This document shows positions 25,725 to 37,719 of a stretch of 64,000 nucleotides of DNA, piece by piece. Below the pieces are notes generated by a model. It ran no database searches. It was not told the DNA's origin and saw only the letters and a program-made list of their open reading frames with translations. The translations under genes and the position numbers were made by a program. Each line of letters opens with the position of its first letter. Within the stretch, counting starts at the first letter, position 1. Source of the stretch: Leucaena leucocephala (taxonomy: Eukaryota; Streptophyta; Magnoliopsida; Fabales; Fabaceae); assembly GCA_037074615.1 (NCBI GenBank), contig CM073562.1, positions 14,679,001 to 14,743,000 on the forward strand, in the 5' to 3' direction.

Positions 25725-26509
25725 GGTGTTGGAGGCATTATTGTGCTAGTTGAACTATACGATACCCTCCTTTATATTTATGTGTTGAGTAGGTGTATAT
25801 TGCCACTACAGAGTATACTTTTATTTATACTCTGATGATTTATTATTTTAATGACATACTGAATAATGTGTGATGGTAGAAGATCAAAGCCATTATGCAT
25901 ATAACTTTGTGAACATATAGAGACTATTTATTATATTATGAGTGTTATTTGAAAATTTTACTTTTGTTATGAGCATTGGTATTTTTTACTTGAGTATGTC
26001 ACCCCAGCTTATTCCATATATTCTAATTGATAACTGTGATGATGTTAAATAGGAGCTTGAGCATTTAACCATATTAGTGAGATTAAATTCTTTCTAACAT
26101 GATTTTATATTAAAAAATATATATAAAAGTTTTTATATCCATAATAGCACAATTTTATAAATTTTACTATTTTCTATCATAAATAATATTTTCAAAATAA
26201 ATTACACTTTATTAACCGTGAGTAGTTTTGCCTTTTCTACCATATTAATTATCGATTAATTTTTTTTTATAATTATAAAATGGTTGCTTTTGAATTTTAA
26301 TAATTTTTTTTATCATAATTAGCTCTTTTAAAATACACTTTTATTTATAATATTATTTTTTTATTTATATTATATACAAAGTTTAAGTAATTAATATTTG
26401 TTATATAAAAAAGATTTAACAGTTTCTCTTTTAAAAAAAATGTTGATTTGGGCCAAAAGCATCCATACAGCTATATAATATTTAAAAGTGCTTTTAAATT
26501 AAACTATAG

Positions 26510-27035
26510 CTCTTGGACAAGATTTTAAAAAGGGCTTATAAAAAAGGAATTTTTTGATAATTTTTAGAGAAGAGTTTTTTTAAAAAAATAATTTTGAATA
26601 AATAAGTACTTACATAGTTATTTATAGAAATACTTTCATTATTAGTAAATTATAAAAAATAGTACGAGTATTAAATGATGAGAGAGGAGAAATGAAAGAT
26701 AATAGATCATAGATGAGAGATGGTATAGTTTAAAAAAGAAATAAGAAAGGAGAGATGGTATAGAAAAGAAAGGAGAGTGTGTGTAAGAAAAAGTAGAAAA
26801 GAGAAGAGAGATGGTGTAAGAAAAAATAGGGGTAATATAATAATTAGTTAGTCCATAAACTCTTTTACTGTTCCATAAACTACTCTGATCAATTTATGTA
26901 AAATCTTAATTTTAAATTATGATTTGATTCAAAAATATATTTAAATAAATATAGCTATTTATTTTAAAAAATTTTAAAATTTAAATTTTTTATAAAACTT
27001 AAGTTTTATTGGTAACTAAATACACACTATAATTT
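26510..27035 (-). mobile_element. MITE family R2, reverse-orientation copy
   Basis: Arms match the 16.5 kb copy in reverse complement, around a purine-rich core ('gagagaggagaaatgaaag' and similar). Non-coding. It abuts the 3' end of repeat R1 copy 2; exact ends are unclear. Confidence 0.6.
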
Positions 27036-27099
27036 TAGGATGTGTACAACCATACTTTTACATAATCAATTAACTTCTAAGCAGGGTTTAAATATTTTA

Positions 27100-28600
27100 G
27101 ACTATATAATACGGTATCTTTTTCTGAAAACACTCTTCTCTCGGCTGACTTCCTTCTCTGCCATTTCTCACTTGCAGACTTCTCTCAGAGCTCCTTCTCT
27201 TCCAGACTTCTCTGCTATTTTTCACTCTCAGCCCCACGATCACTTTCATCTTTGCCCCAAGCCTCAGCCGCAACTTCTTCCATCTTCCTCCCTACTCCAT
27301 CACCTTTGTCGACCCCTGCCACTACTGTAAGTCGCCGTTTGGGACGGCGACCTCCATTTCCCCTCTCGTCATCTCTTCTGCTTCTCTTAGTCTGCGTTCT
27401 CGTCTTTGCTCAGCTTCACTATCATCTCGTCCTTTCACCCAAGCGATGTCATCTCTGTCCACGCCGTTCACGATTGCGTTCTCGTTCGTTCTACTTACAC
27501 CGTGAAAATCGACGAACTCCTTTCTCAAACTTGCGACTTTCTCATCATAGTTGTTCTTCTCTTCTAGTTCAACGTCTCCTTTCCCTCCAAAGATCAGTGT
27601 CGTCGCCATTCCCTGCTTCTTCCATGTCTGCTTTGCTTGTGTGACCTTCTCTTCAGGATAACTCACGTGACTTCCTCTGATTTGCTTTCCTTCGCCCCGT
27701 AGCTGTTGTTCTTAGTTCTTACACTATGGTTGCTGCACTTTCTCCTTGGCATTGCCTTCTATTTTGTTGTTCTTTTCCTACTCGGAAGGTTTTCCTCTAG
27801 ACTTATTTACTTTTGGTTTTAGTTTTGTGATAGGATTAGAGTTGAAAAGCTGAATTTTTGAGCGAGAAGTTATGATTGTTGGGATTTGTAATCTGATTTG
27901 GGGTGTAGACTTGTGTGAAATAGGTTTGAAATGAACCTTTTGAAATGGATTTTTAAAGCATGAATTCATAATGTTTTATTGCTGTGGCTATGTAATTAAT
28001 GACTTGATCTTTTGCACAGTGGTAGCATGTTGGGTTTAGGAAAGGCTGTGAGTGATGAAAATTGTTGTTGACGGTTGAAGCTGAGCAAAGTTCTTTTGGA
28101 TTAGAAACTAATTTTTTAGGCTGCAAGCTTGCTGCTTTGTTTTGTTTTAAAAAAATCAGCCTTTTGATTTGAATAATTAAGCTCGAACAGTTTGGATGTT
28201 TGATGGAATAGATTTTGAACAACGTAAAGGAATTGGATTTTTATTGAATTTTAGTTTGTTAGGACCGAATTGTTTGAGTCTATTATTTGGAGTTTAGAAT
28301 TGAATTTAATTGAGTTTATACCAAGCTAAATTGGAAGATATATGGTGTTTAAGTTTGGGGATCGCTTTTGCTGTGCTTTTTTAGGGTTTCTTTTGCTTTT
28401 GATGGTAGCACTTGTTTCTGATGAGATTGAGGCCAATACTGATGTTGGCCACAATACAGCAATTGGAGCTAAAGATCTCATGGATCCAACATTATCTATT
28501 TTAATTTGCTACTTTCTGTTGTTTTTGTTGGACTTCCAGTTTGGATCATTTTGGAATTTGATGTTGTGCAATGCTCTCTAAATTTTATAATGATTTGATG
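27100..28600 (+). other. Unrecognised less AT-rich region, possible gene remnant
   Basis: A CT-rich stretch (27120-27700) is followed by T-rich, intron-like DNA (27780-28330) and then an open frame at 28342-28581 (79 aa). That frame starts with a hydrophobic segment (CCAFLGFLLLLMVALV) like a signal peptide, then a short acidic part. The order looks like a plant leader exon, a long first intron and a small coding exon, but I recognise no family and see no further exons. Overlapping frames on both strands at 27250-27670 are probably chance frames in biased sequence. This may be a pseudogene, a small secreted-protein gene or nothing. Confidence 0.25.
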
Positions 28601-30040
28601 CACAACCATATTTTATACTTTTGTCGATTATGGACTGAGATATATGTATTTGGGGGATAGCATTTTTTGCCAATAGTAGAGCTAGTTTTCATTTTGTAAA
28701 ACTTGTGGATATGGTTGCTATATTTCATGGCTTATATGTGTTGATTTTTGTGTCTCTCATGTAACTTTTTTGTTACTTGTTACTGATCAAAATATATAAA
28801 TTATATTTTTAATTATGTACAAGAAAATAAAAAATTTTAATTATTTAATATTAATTAACAAATAAATCATTTATATATATATGTATATTATTTATTATTT
28901 TAATATCAAACATAAAATATAAATTTAAAATTATATTTTATGTAATTATCATTTTACCATATGTCAATTTATAATAATTTACTTATTAAAAAATCGTTAT
29001 AATAATAATAATTCAAACACTTATTTATTCTTCATGATTACTTTTTTTATAAAAATTATTCTGTATAATCACTTTTAAATCACTTTTCTCTATAAGTTAT
29101 TCTCTATAAGCTAAACTAAACGGACTTTTAATTATTATTATGGGAGTATCAATAGGGGTAATTTAAAAAAAATTATAAATATATGAAATGTGTTTTATAT
29201 TTAGGATCAAGATTAATGTCCTAATTAAGTCTTATATTAAAGATATGAAGAGTAATATGTATTATCAATTGGATAGATATGAAACTACCGCTTAATTATG
29301 ATATATATATATATATATAGCAACTATGATATAATATGTATTGCCATTAATCAGACTATATTTTGTTGTTTAGTTACACCCTTAAGTTCATTGTGTACAA
29401 AAATTTACCCCTAAGAAAACAAGTTTTTGTTTATTTTCCTTCTGCTTGAATGTAAGAAAATTACGTAAAGAACTAATATTTAAATCTACATTAAAAAGAA
29501 ATACTTATATTTAATATTTGATAATTTCTTAAATACAATTATCATTAATAAAAAGGTAACTAAATACTTATATTTATGAAACAAAATAAAAGGTACCGGT
29601 TAAAAATTTACGAAGTAAAAAATGTAGACCGTAAAATGTTCATCCGGGTAAAACAAAATGTTCATTTTCATAAATATTTGAATACATTGTGCGGATTTTC
29701 ATTTTCTACTAATATGTATGGCAAAAGTACTGTTTTCTTGAGTAATTTGATTGTTATATTTAATTAATTATTTGAGTGGTTAAGTGATTTAATTTTAAAT
29801 GACTTGAAGTTTAATTTAAATCAAATAGTAAACTTATTTTATAATTATAATATTGCATCAGGCAGTTCTTTACTTGTAATATATGGGTTATATCTCCGGT
29901 TGCAATTTTTTTAAAAAAGTTTTGTTATATATATAAATAAGTGTGAACTACATTCACAGATACTCAAAACCATCTTTAACTCTAACTAATTAAGATTTAA
30001 ATTGGGTCGAGCCCAAACGAAAGTTATAACTCCTTTTTAC
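28600..30040. other. AT-rich intergenic DNA with a partial R2 MITE
   Basis: About 28965-29135 matches one arm of MITE family R2 (phrases 'caaacacttatttattc' and 'ttctctataagttattc'). The rest is AT-rich filler. No exon seen. Confidence 0.45.
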
Positions 30041-30044
30041 TGAA

Positions 30045-30664
30045 GGGCCGTTTGATCTGTGGGATTTGGAGGGGAGATGGGGAGAGATTTATTTTTAGTT
30101 AGATTTAGAAAAATTAGAGGAGTGGAGTTGAAAGAGTTTTAATTAATGGTTCGAACTGTAGTTAATATATATAATAAAAAAATATATTTATATCTTATAA
30201 AGTCATGAGTTCGATTTTCGTTATTATTGTGAGTGTTCTTTTAGTATACGATCTCGTAAGCCTTTTATAAGCGCTCTCTAAACTTTAGTTTTACATTGAC
30301 CTTGATAAGGAATTAGTGTCAAACCTACTTAAATTTTGTTTATATATAAAAAAATTAATTAATGATTCCTTATGCTATTGTGAGAGTTCATTTGATAGGC
30401 GATCTTATAAATCCCTTGTAAATATTCTCTGAATCCTAAGATCGGGTCCTAATTTTAGTAGGAGATCGATGCCAAATTCACCTAAATTTTGTAATACTTT
30501 AAAAAAGTTTTAATTAATGTTCTTTTTACTCTTTTATCTTACATTTTTTAATTAAAATTTTATAATCCTACTTTTCTAATTTTATTAAATCCAATTTAGA
30601 AAAAATTTCACTCCTCTCATCTCTTCTCTTCCCTCCCCTCCAAATCCACCTTACCAAACAGCTC
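30045..30664. mobile_element. 620-bp element with long terminal inverted repeats
   Basis: The left end GGGCCGTTTGATCTG... and the reverse complement of the right end GAGCTGTTTGGTAAG... both run into GGATTTGGAGGGGAG and stay similar for roughly 80 bp. CTGAA occurs on both sides (30040-30044 and 30665-30669), a likely 5-bp duplication, though this size does not point clearly to one superfamily. Inside, a segment of about 140 bp is directly repeated ('gtgagagttcatttgatagg' versus 'gtgagtgttcttttagtata'), each copy ending near 'cctacttaaattttgt' or 'cacctaaattttgt'. There is no coding capacity. Confidence 0.75.
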
Positions 30665-31204
30665 CTGAAACTAATGTTGTTGGTCGGTTTATACTATATA
30701 CTGATAATTCAATTTCGTTGAAATTATGTTTTTATATATAATTTTTTCATAAAATTATTTATGACCCTTTTTTCCCTTTTAAAACACTTTAGGACCCAAG
30801 TCACCTACTATTTTCTCTTCCCTTCCGGAACCAATTTTTATACATACCAAACATGACCTTGTGCATTACGTTAGATTCATATCTGGTTTTAGTTATACAA
30901 TAGATTTTTTGCAAACATGAAATTTAATGTCTATATAATTATACGTGTATGATATCTCAAAAAAAAAAAAAAAAATCAGTGTAGCGTCAATACCAGGAGG
31001 TTATGGAGGGGACCGCATTCACATGGTCATTCTTCGGCTCCTTTATTCCCTTGTCTGATCCGGTGGCTGGATTTCACTAGTACCGATTCTCTCCCCACTT
31101 CTCTTGCCTTTTGTCTACATACTCATTTACAAAGTAATTACCTCCACTCTTATTTCCCCCTACTTTTTATATAATATCCAAAAATAGCTTGCATTATCCT
31201 ATTA

Positions 31205-31600
31205 ATTAGATGAAGTGCGTATTTAGTTTTTCTTAAAATTATAGTTTAAAAAGTATTTTTAGATAAAACCATAATTTCGATCAAACGTTAGATAACTTAA
31301 AATTTTTTTTAGAATAAATCATAGCTTTAGGGAGTCTAAATCTATAGTTTCAGATAAGCTGTAGAACTAACTTCAAGATGGATAAAAGAGTTTTTATACT
31401 GTATAATAGTCATTTTATCTTTAACTTTTTTTCTACCATTTTATTCCATATCTTTTTTTATAATTTATCTATTAAAAAAGTTATTATAGTAATAATTATC
31501 TAACCACTTATTTCTTCAAAATCACTTTTTTTCTAAAAGCTATTATCTATAATCTATTCTCTATAAACTCTTTTTCAGAAGCTAAACCAAATGGACCCGA
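31205..31600 (+). mobile_element. MITE family R2, copy
   Basis: About 400 bp similar in order and wording to the 16.5 kb copy, with a shorter CT-rich core. The ends show 'gcgtatttagtttttcttaa' on the left and, on the reverse strand, 'gggtccatttggtttagctt' on the right, suggesting degenerate inverted termini. Confidence 0.6.
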
Positions 31601-32459
31601 AATCCTCTATATATCCTCTCTAATATTTAATATAAGATTATTTAATTAATTTAGGTAAATTAAAAAAATTAGTTGATGAGTTGATTTCCCTAAAATAGTC
31701 TCTACTATCATATGCATTAGAATTACCTCTTTATGAAAACTCTTTAATCTATATACAATTATATAGGGATACTTTTATTATGAGATAAAATGGATTGAAG
31801 TCTTATATTTAAGATCAAAGAAAATCCCTTTATCTAACTCTTATAATTAGAACATGAGATTGTGTGTGTATATATATATATATATATATTATATAGTATT
31901 ATTATACTCTATTAATAATCAAATTTGTGGGTATATTGTTGGTAAAAATTTGTGAAGCTTATTAAATTGTGGTATTATCTTTCTCAACATCCAAACACGT
32001 TGTCTAAAAGAGTTAATTAATTTTTTTAAATATATTAAAAATTAAATTAATTAATTAATTAATTATGATTAAATATAACTCTTTAAGACTAATTTATAGT
32101 ATTTACTTTTTTATCTATTCAAATTAATCAGCTGGCTCTTATATTAGTTATAATTAATTTTTTTAATTTTTTTAATCTATAAAAAAATTAATTAATTTTT
32201 ATATTAAAAATTAGAGAAAAATTATGTAATTGTCTATGTCATTAGTCAAACAATTGTCCATGTCTTCCTACATATAAATATTCTCAAAGACTTGATAATC
32301 CCCTTGCACACCTTGGAGGGCCTATTAACCGGATGCTTATTGGACTTTTTAATCTACATATTAAACGCCACAATGCAATAGAAATTATTGAAATTTGTAT
32401 TGTAGTGGTGTCATTATAATAAATTTAGCAACATTGTTCTCCTAATTAATGGTAGTTAG

Positions 32460-32715
32460 GTGCACTGGAATGGATTCAGTTGTAAATGAGTTATGATTTT
32501 TTTGAGTTTAAAGCTCAATTGCAAATGCTGAAAATTTAGTTGCAAAAGAGTTTTAAATTGAACTTCAATTTTAGAATTTCTAAAACTCCCACAATTTACA
32601 AATGATTTGCAACTAATCTTTCTCGGTTTACAAACTGAGCTTCTTATAATATTTGCAACTGAGCTTCTTGTATTTATAAATCTTTCATAATTTATTACTC
32701 ATTTGCACGTATGAG
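32460..32715. repeat. Fold-back element of about 250 bp
   Basis: The left half (phrases 'gtaaatgagttatga', 'agctcaattgcaaatgctg', 'tagttgcaaaagagtttt') reappears as reverse complement in the right half ('tcataatttattactcatttgc', 'agatttgcaa'-type and 'gtttacaaactgagcttctt'). This is an imperfect hairpin of a decayed MITE. Boundaries are approximate. Confidence 0.5.
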
Positions 32716-35700
32716 CATTTCGTCCCCCTATTTGTTCTTTAAAATTCATGATCTTTTCAAATGATTAGCTCTTTTCATGGTCTTCTTGTGTTATTCTCCC
32801 AAACATCCTTTTTTTTTTGTTATTATAAAAAAGTTTAAGTAAATTCAATATCAGTCATTTTTAAAAATGTCCATGGAGGCAGAAAATAAAAAAAAGGAAC
32901 GTATGGGGAAGAAAGACGAAGATGTTGTACATTTTAATATCATTATCAACGTACAGCTAAAAGGGAAAATATCTGAATTAAGAAATCACTTTAATATTGC
33001 CCCAAGCAGAGGCTATGATAAAGAGGATGTAGAATCGCATGCAAATCCTGAATTTCATTATGCAAAATTATCGATAAAGTGAGGTTTAGCTAGCTAAACG
33101 AGGATACAAATTGAAAAATAAATAAGGTTAAAAATATACCAAGAAAAAATTGGTCCAACAAGCATAAGGCCTTGCTCTGAATCTTGAATTCAAGTCAAGA
33201 AACGTATATATTTTGAAAAAGATAATTATAAATTTTAAAATTAGAATAATCAGTCACCTGTATACCTAATAATAAAATATAAAATTATTGTTATATAACT
33301 GATAATATAAGTTAGGGAGGAAAGATTTAAGATTGTTATTTTTTTAAATTGTATATATTAAATAGGGATAAGCTAAAATTTATTAAATTTTAAAATATAA
33401 TTAACAGGATTTAAGTTTTTTCTTAATTATAGTAAAATATGTTATAAATAACTTATAATTAGAATTAAAAGAGTATTTATTTCTTTTTTATGTCCTTATT
33501 ATAAGATATCTGTAACTATCTTATTAAAATTCAAATATCGTTAAACTCTTAATTTTATATATGAGAGTGAAAAAAACTTTTAAATTTACTCATATTTAAT
33601 AACATAAATTACACCATAAAAGTTACAGAAGTTGTAATTAATAAAATTTTAAATAGTGGCAATTTTAAAAAATGTAATCAATACCTTACTTAGTAACTTA
33701 TAATAAAAACCATCTTTTTTCTCTTCTAAAAAGTGTTTTATAATAAAAAGCCGGCGGAGTATATTTTTTTAACAATGTTACATGATAGGAGCTATCATTT
33801 ATTTTCTTTAAATGTGACTTATAATAAAAAAAAATAGAGGAGGAGGGAGTGTACTTTTTTAACAAGTTATCCCATAGAATCTTCTACTCCTATTCTTAAT
33901 ATATATAATATAATTAAAAAATTAATTTTAATTTTAAATATAAGATTAATTTTTTTATTTATTAAATTTTTTTAAGTTATCTTTATTAATTTTTCATAAT
34001 AATAATAAAATAAAAGAAAAAATGAGGGAGTTAACAAAAATAATTAAAGTATTTTAGAAAAAAATTATATCATATTAATTAAATTAATTAAATTAAATTA
34101 ATTAAATAAATCAATAATTTTTTTGTTTGAGGAAAAGTAGCAAGTAGGTTAAAATGATGGTGTAGGTGCCTGCCATTGAGATTTGACTGAAGACATTCCT
34201 AAACTTTAAAAAGCAGGGTTAAAATATCAATAATTGGAGCAAAAAATTAACAATTATTAATGGATTAGGCTAAAGCATATTCTCACCAAGCAAGAAAACC
34301 ATTGAGTGTGCAGCATCTTGTTCCAATTGGATGCATGTGCAATAGTCAAGAATATGACAATGGAAATTTGAAGCAAAAAATAATATAGAGAAATCAAAAG
34401 AAAGAAAGTTGGAGAGATGTAGGAATTATAAAACGAGAGAATAAGGGATATATCTTTCCCCCTTTTGGAAATTTCAAATTAAAAAAATCTTAAACAAGTT
34501 TAGATTAGTCTCTAACTTTTTAAATTCAAAGCTCTTTAGACCTTTTTTTTTCTAAATAATTCTCTTAGCTAGATATTCCCCTAGATTTTGCTTAGTGGGA
34601 ATTTAACTTTTCAAATTGAAAGCCCTTAGCTTTTTTTTTTTTTTAAAAAAAAAAGTGTTAATTTCTATGTTTAACACAACACAATATTTCATCTGTGGTC
34701 TTGAATATGATGAAATTTTAGGAGATTTATTTTGATCTAATTTATAAGAAATAAATAACTTATGGTGGAGTTTTGATTACATTATTCCAATCATATTCTT
34801 CATTAATTTGAGTAACCTCTTTTTTTTTTTAATCTTTTGTGAGTTATTTATTTGTTTCTTATATTTAAGATATGATGGGAAGAGTATTTACAAGGACAAA
34901 AACAACCTAAAATATTTATTTATAAGCTAAATTATACTCCTTTTATCCTATTTACAGGTAATTTTTAACATGTTTTATTGAAATTAAAAAAATAGATTTT
35001 ATTAACCCTATTTTAAAAATTAAAAATTATGACTTTATTTTTATTTAATATATACTATATTTCATGATAATAAAATTTATAATATAATAAATAACATGTA
35101 AAATTGTGTGTGTATATATAATTTAATAATGTGATTTATAAAATAGGATGAAAATAAATTTTCTTTCTTTGCTTTATGAATAGAACCGGTTTAACATGCA
35201 AAACCATTTTTTAGTTGGAATAATAATTAAATTATTTGTTTAGTTTTTTAAAACTTGAAAACAAACTTTCAAAATTTTTAATTAGTTAATTTTTTTTGTT
35301 GTTGATAAAGCTTTGATTTTTTTTTTAAAATTACGACTAGAGATGCCTGCAGCACTAGTATTAGACCACTAGCTCGGCTAATGGCAATATGCTCAAACGT
35401 AATAAATATAATATATTTTTGTGCTGTTTCCAGCTATTAATTGATTTATGCTTTCAATCTTTTAAATGATTTAGAACAGTTTGATGTAACAATATGAATG
35501 GTCCATAAAAAGAGACTTAAAATAATTAAAGGAAGAAACTTCCATAACGTGGAGTAGCTGTTTGGAGGGAAGCAAGTGGGATGTCATCACACCATTCCAT
35601 TCTCTTTTTTGTTATTTCTCTTTTTACGTGGCACAAAATTTAGATGATTTACATTTTAAAAAATATAAAAAATAAAAAAGTCGCACAAGAACTACTTTGT

Positions 35701-36649
35701 ATTAGAAAGCATGAGGTTCCTATATTATATGCTACGTTTCTGCGTATGATGAAAAAAATTATGATAGAAATAAAAGTATAAATAGAATTATATTAAAAAT
35801 AAATTTTAAAAATTTATGTGTAGGATAAAAATGGGTATAAAATTAACATATATTTATTTTATAATTTATAATAAAATAGATTAAAATATTTTTTATAATT
35901 TAAAAAGGGTTAAAGTTGTCTATAAAATTTATAATTTTAGATAAAATAGTATAAAATATTTCATTTCAACTTCTATTATCTTATTTTCTAGATTTTTTAA
36001 TATAATTAAAATAATTTAAAATATTAAAACTTAAAATAATTTCTATTATACTAAATAAAATATATAAAATTTTACTTCAATTTTTATTATTATAAATATA
36101 CCCAATACTCTCTATCGAGCAATTATTAAGAATTATGGTATTTAAGACTATTTTTTTTCTTATAGATTATTAAATATCCTAGAGGTACTTCATTTTAATT
36201 TAAAAAATTTATCATAATTTAAACTAATTTAGGTTAAGTATTTAAAATTTTTGTATTTTTAAAATTTAAATTCGACACTTCTTATATTCATTCTACTTAA
36301 TTAAAACTATTATATTTTATAAAAATATAGTCTAAATTATTCTTTATGGTGCAATTGAGATGATAATTATTATTAGAATGTTGGTTACAAAGAAGATTAA
36401 TTGTTTCAAATGAGTCATATGAAGTCAAACAAGGGGAAGTGCAACAAGAGGAAATATCTTTATTAATTAATTTGGGGTTCGGAGTCAAAGTAACGTGGAA
36501 GTAGTCAAAAATTGCAAAATCAACTTTCCAACAAACTACCAAACAAGCACTAAATTCAACATTAATTAATAGTTTATTTATTTATATTAATTTCTCTTTT
36601 TTTTCCTTTTTTGAATTCCTCAAATTTTAAATTTTAATAATTTAAATTA

Positions 36650-36815
36650 GGAAAATTTGAGTAAATTTTTTCTATTAAAAATTTTATTAGTGATAAGAAG
36701 AATCTAAATTAGATATATAGTATCGATATTCTTTAAGTATAAATATTTATCACGTCATTATCATTAATAGAATTTTTGATAGAGAATTTTTTCTCTCATT
36801 TTTCTAAAAATTATT
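36650..36815. repeat. Short MITE-like inverted repeat (about 165 bp)
   Basis: The left arm 'ggaaaatttgagtaaatttt' followed by 'ttattagtgataa' is mirrored by the reverse complement of the right arm ('agaaaaatgagagaaaaaat' then 'ctattaatgataa'). The arms are about 48 bp each and imperfect. Non-coding. Confidence 0.5.
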
Positions 36816-36879
36816 ACATATTCAATGTTAATATTAATATTTTAATTAAAATATTTTAATTATTTTTCTATTTTGCCTT

Positions 36880-37715
36880 AATTACACATACCTCTCATCT
36901 AGTTTGAAAATGTACAGTTTAGTATAAACAATTATTACCGTTAAAGAATATTTTAAAAAAATTATTGGAGCATTTTTAATTAAAAACTATATTAGAATAA
37001 ATCTTGTTTACCAATTTATCCCTTATTATACCAAATCTATAATTTATCTTTTAATATTAATATTTTTACTAAATTTAGACAAAATTTAAGTATGTTTTTA
37101 TGTGAAAATATTAACAACTTGTAACGAATTTTAGTGCTTCATTTTAACAAACATATATTTAATGAAATATATTTAAAAATTTTGAATTATAATATATTAA
37201 TATAAGGATATCAAAATCATACCATCTGTAATTTTATAATTTAATTGAAAATGCATATGTATATATCTAATTGAAAAACATTTTAATCAACATATGTATT
37301 TAAAAGATCACATCATGCAAATTTTAATAAACAAACGAGATTAAAAAAAATGTAAATTTAGGGGAAAATTATGATTACAAAATCAATTAACTTTTATGGT
37401 AATCAATTTAAAAGTTTGACAAAAAAATTGAAATATATATATTAAAATTATTTTAAATTTTGAATAGAAATACTTGATTAAATGATTATTAAGTTATTTT
37501 AGTCAAAATGATAAAGCAATGCTGTGATTTAAAGGTTAACTTATAATTGGATAGATAAAAGTTAAATTTTAAAATTAGAAAGGAGGTTTATATAATATAT
37601 ATATATATATATATATATTTAATTTTAAATGAGGTTTATATAAGTTTTCAAAACAGATTGGAGGTTTCTATAATTTAGTTTAAATAGATGGGGTTGATCT
37701 ATTTTACTCTTAATT
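36880..37715 (+). repeat. Dispersed repeat family R3, copy 1 (about 840 bp)
   Basis: Matches 40440-41300 in the same orientation over most of its length, with shared phrases such as 'aaaacatattaacaactt'-type strings, 'tatttaaaaattttgaatta' and a 3' part with 'gaggtttatataa' and 'ggggttgatctattttac'. The copies are well diverged. The right end reversed (AAGAGTAAAATAGATCA) resembles the left end of copy 2 (AGAGTAAAATACTC), so the unit probably has short inverted ends. Class unknown, no coding capacity. Confidence 0.55.
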
Positions 37716-37719
37716 AAAT

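Larger units (their letters stand above)
21560..26480 (+). mobile_element. Dispersed repeat family R1, copy 2, split by a solo LTR
   Basis: The left block (about 21580-21850), right block (23010-23761) and the end after the LTR (25730-26450) match copies 1 and 3 in order and orientation. The interior (about 21930-22980) has no counterpart in the other two copies and no recognisable gene. The solo LTR at 23767-25724 interrupts the right block, so this repeat is older than that insertion. No transposase seen. Confidence 0.55.
30670..36640. other. Gene-poor AT-rich DNA with decayed MITEs
   Basis: No exon is supported. A 71-codon frame at 32867-33082 is lysine-rich and hydrophilic, resembles nothing I know, and has no neighbouring exons. 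A less AT-rich patch at 30980-31130 shows no coding pattern. Two phrases resembling Stowaway ends ('ggagggagtgtact' and similar) occur at 33745-33860. Confidence 0.4.

Noticed and set aside
27322..27666. 114-aa minus-strand frame rich in Glu and Lys
   Set aside because: It overlaps plus-strand frames in CT-rich DNA and has no recognisable domain; the composition explains it.
30150..30210. Possible tRNA gene because of GGTTCGAAC
   Set aside because: Only a B-box-like string is present; no A box, stems or anticodon arm can be drawn.
32867..33082. 71-aa Lys/Glu-rich frame
   Set aside because: Isolated, unlike any family I know, without splice partners or promoter context; not supported as a gene.
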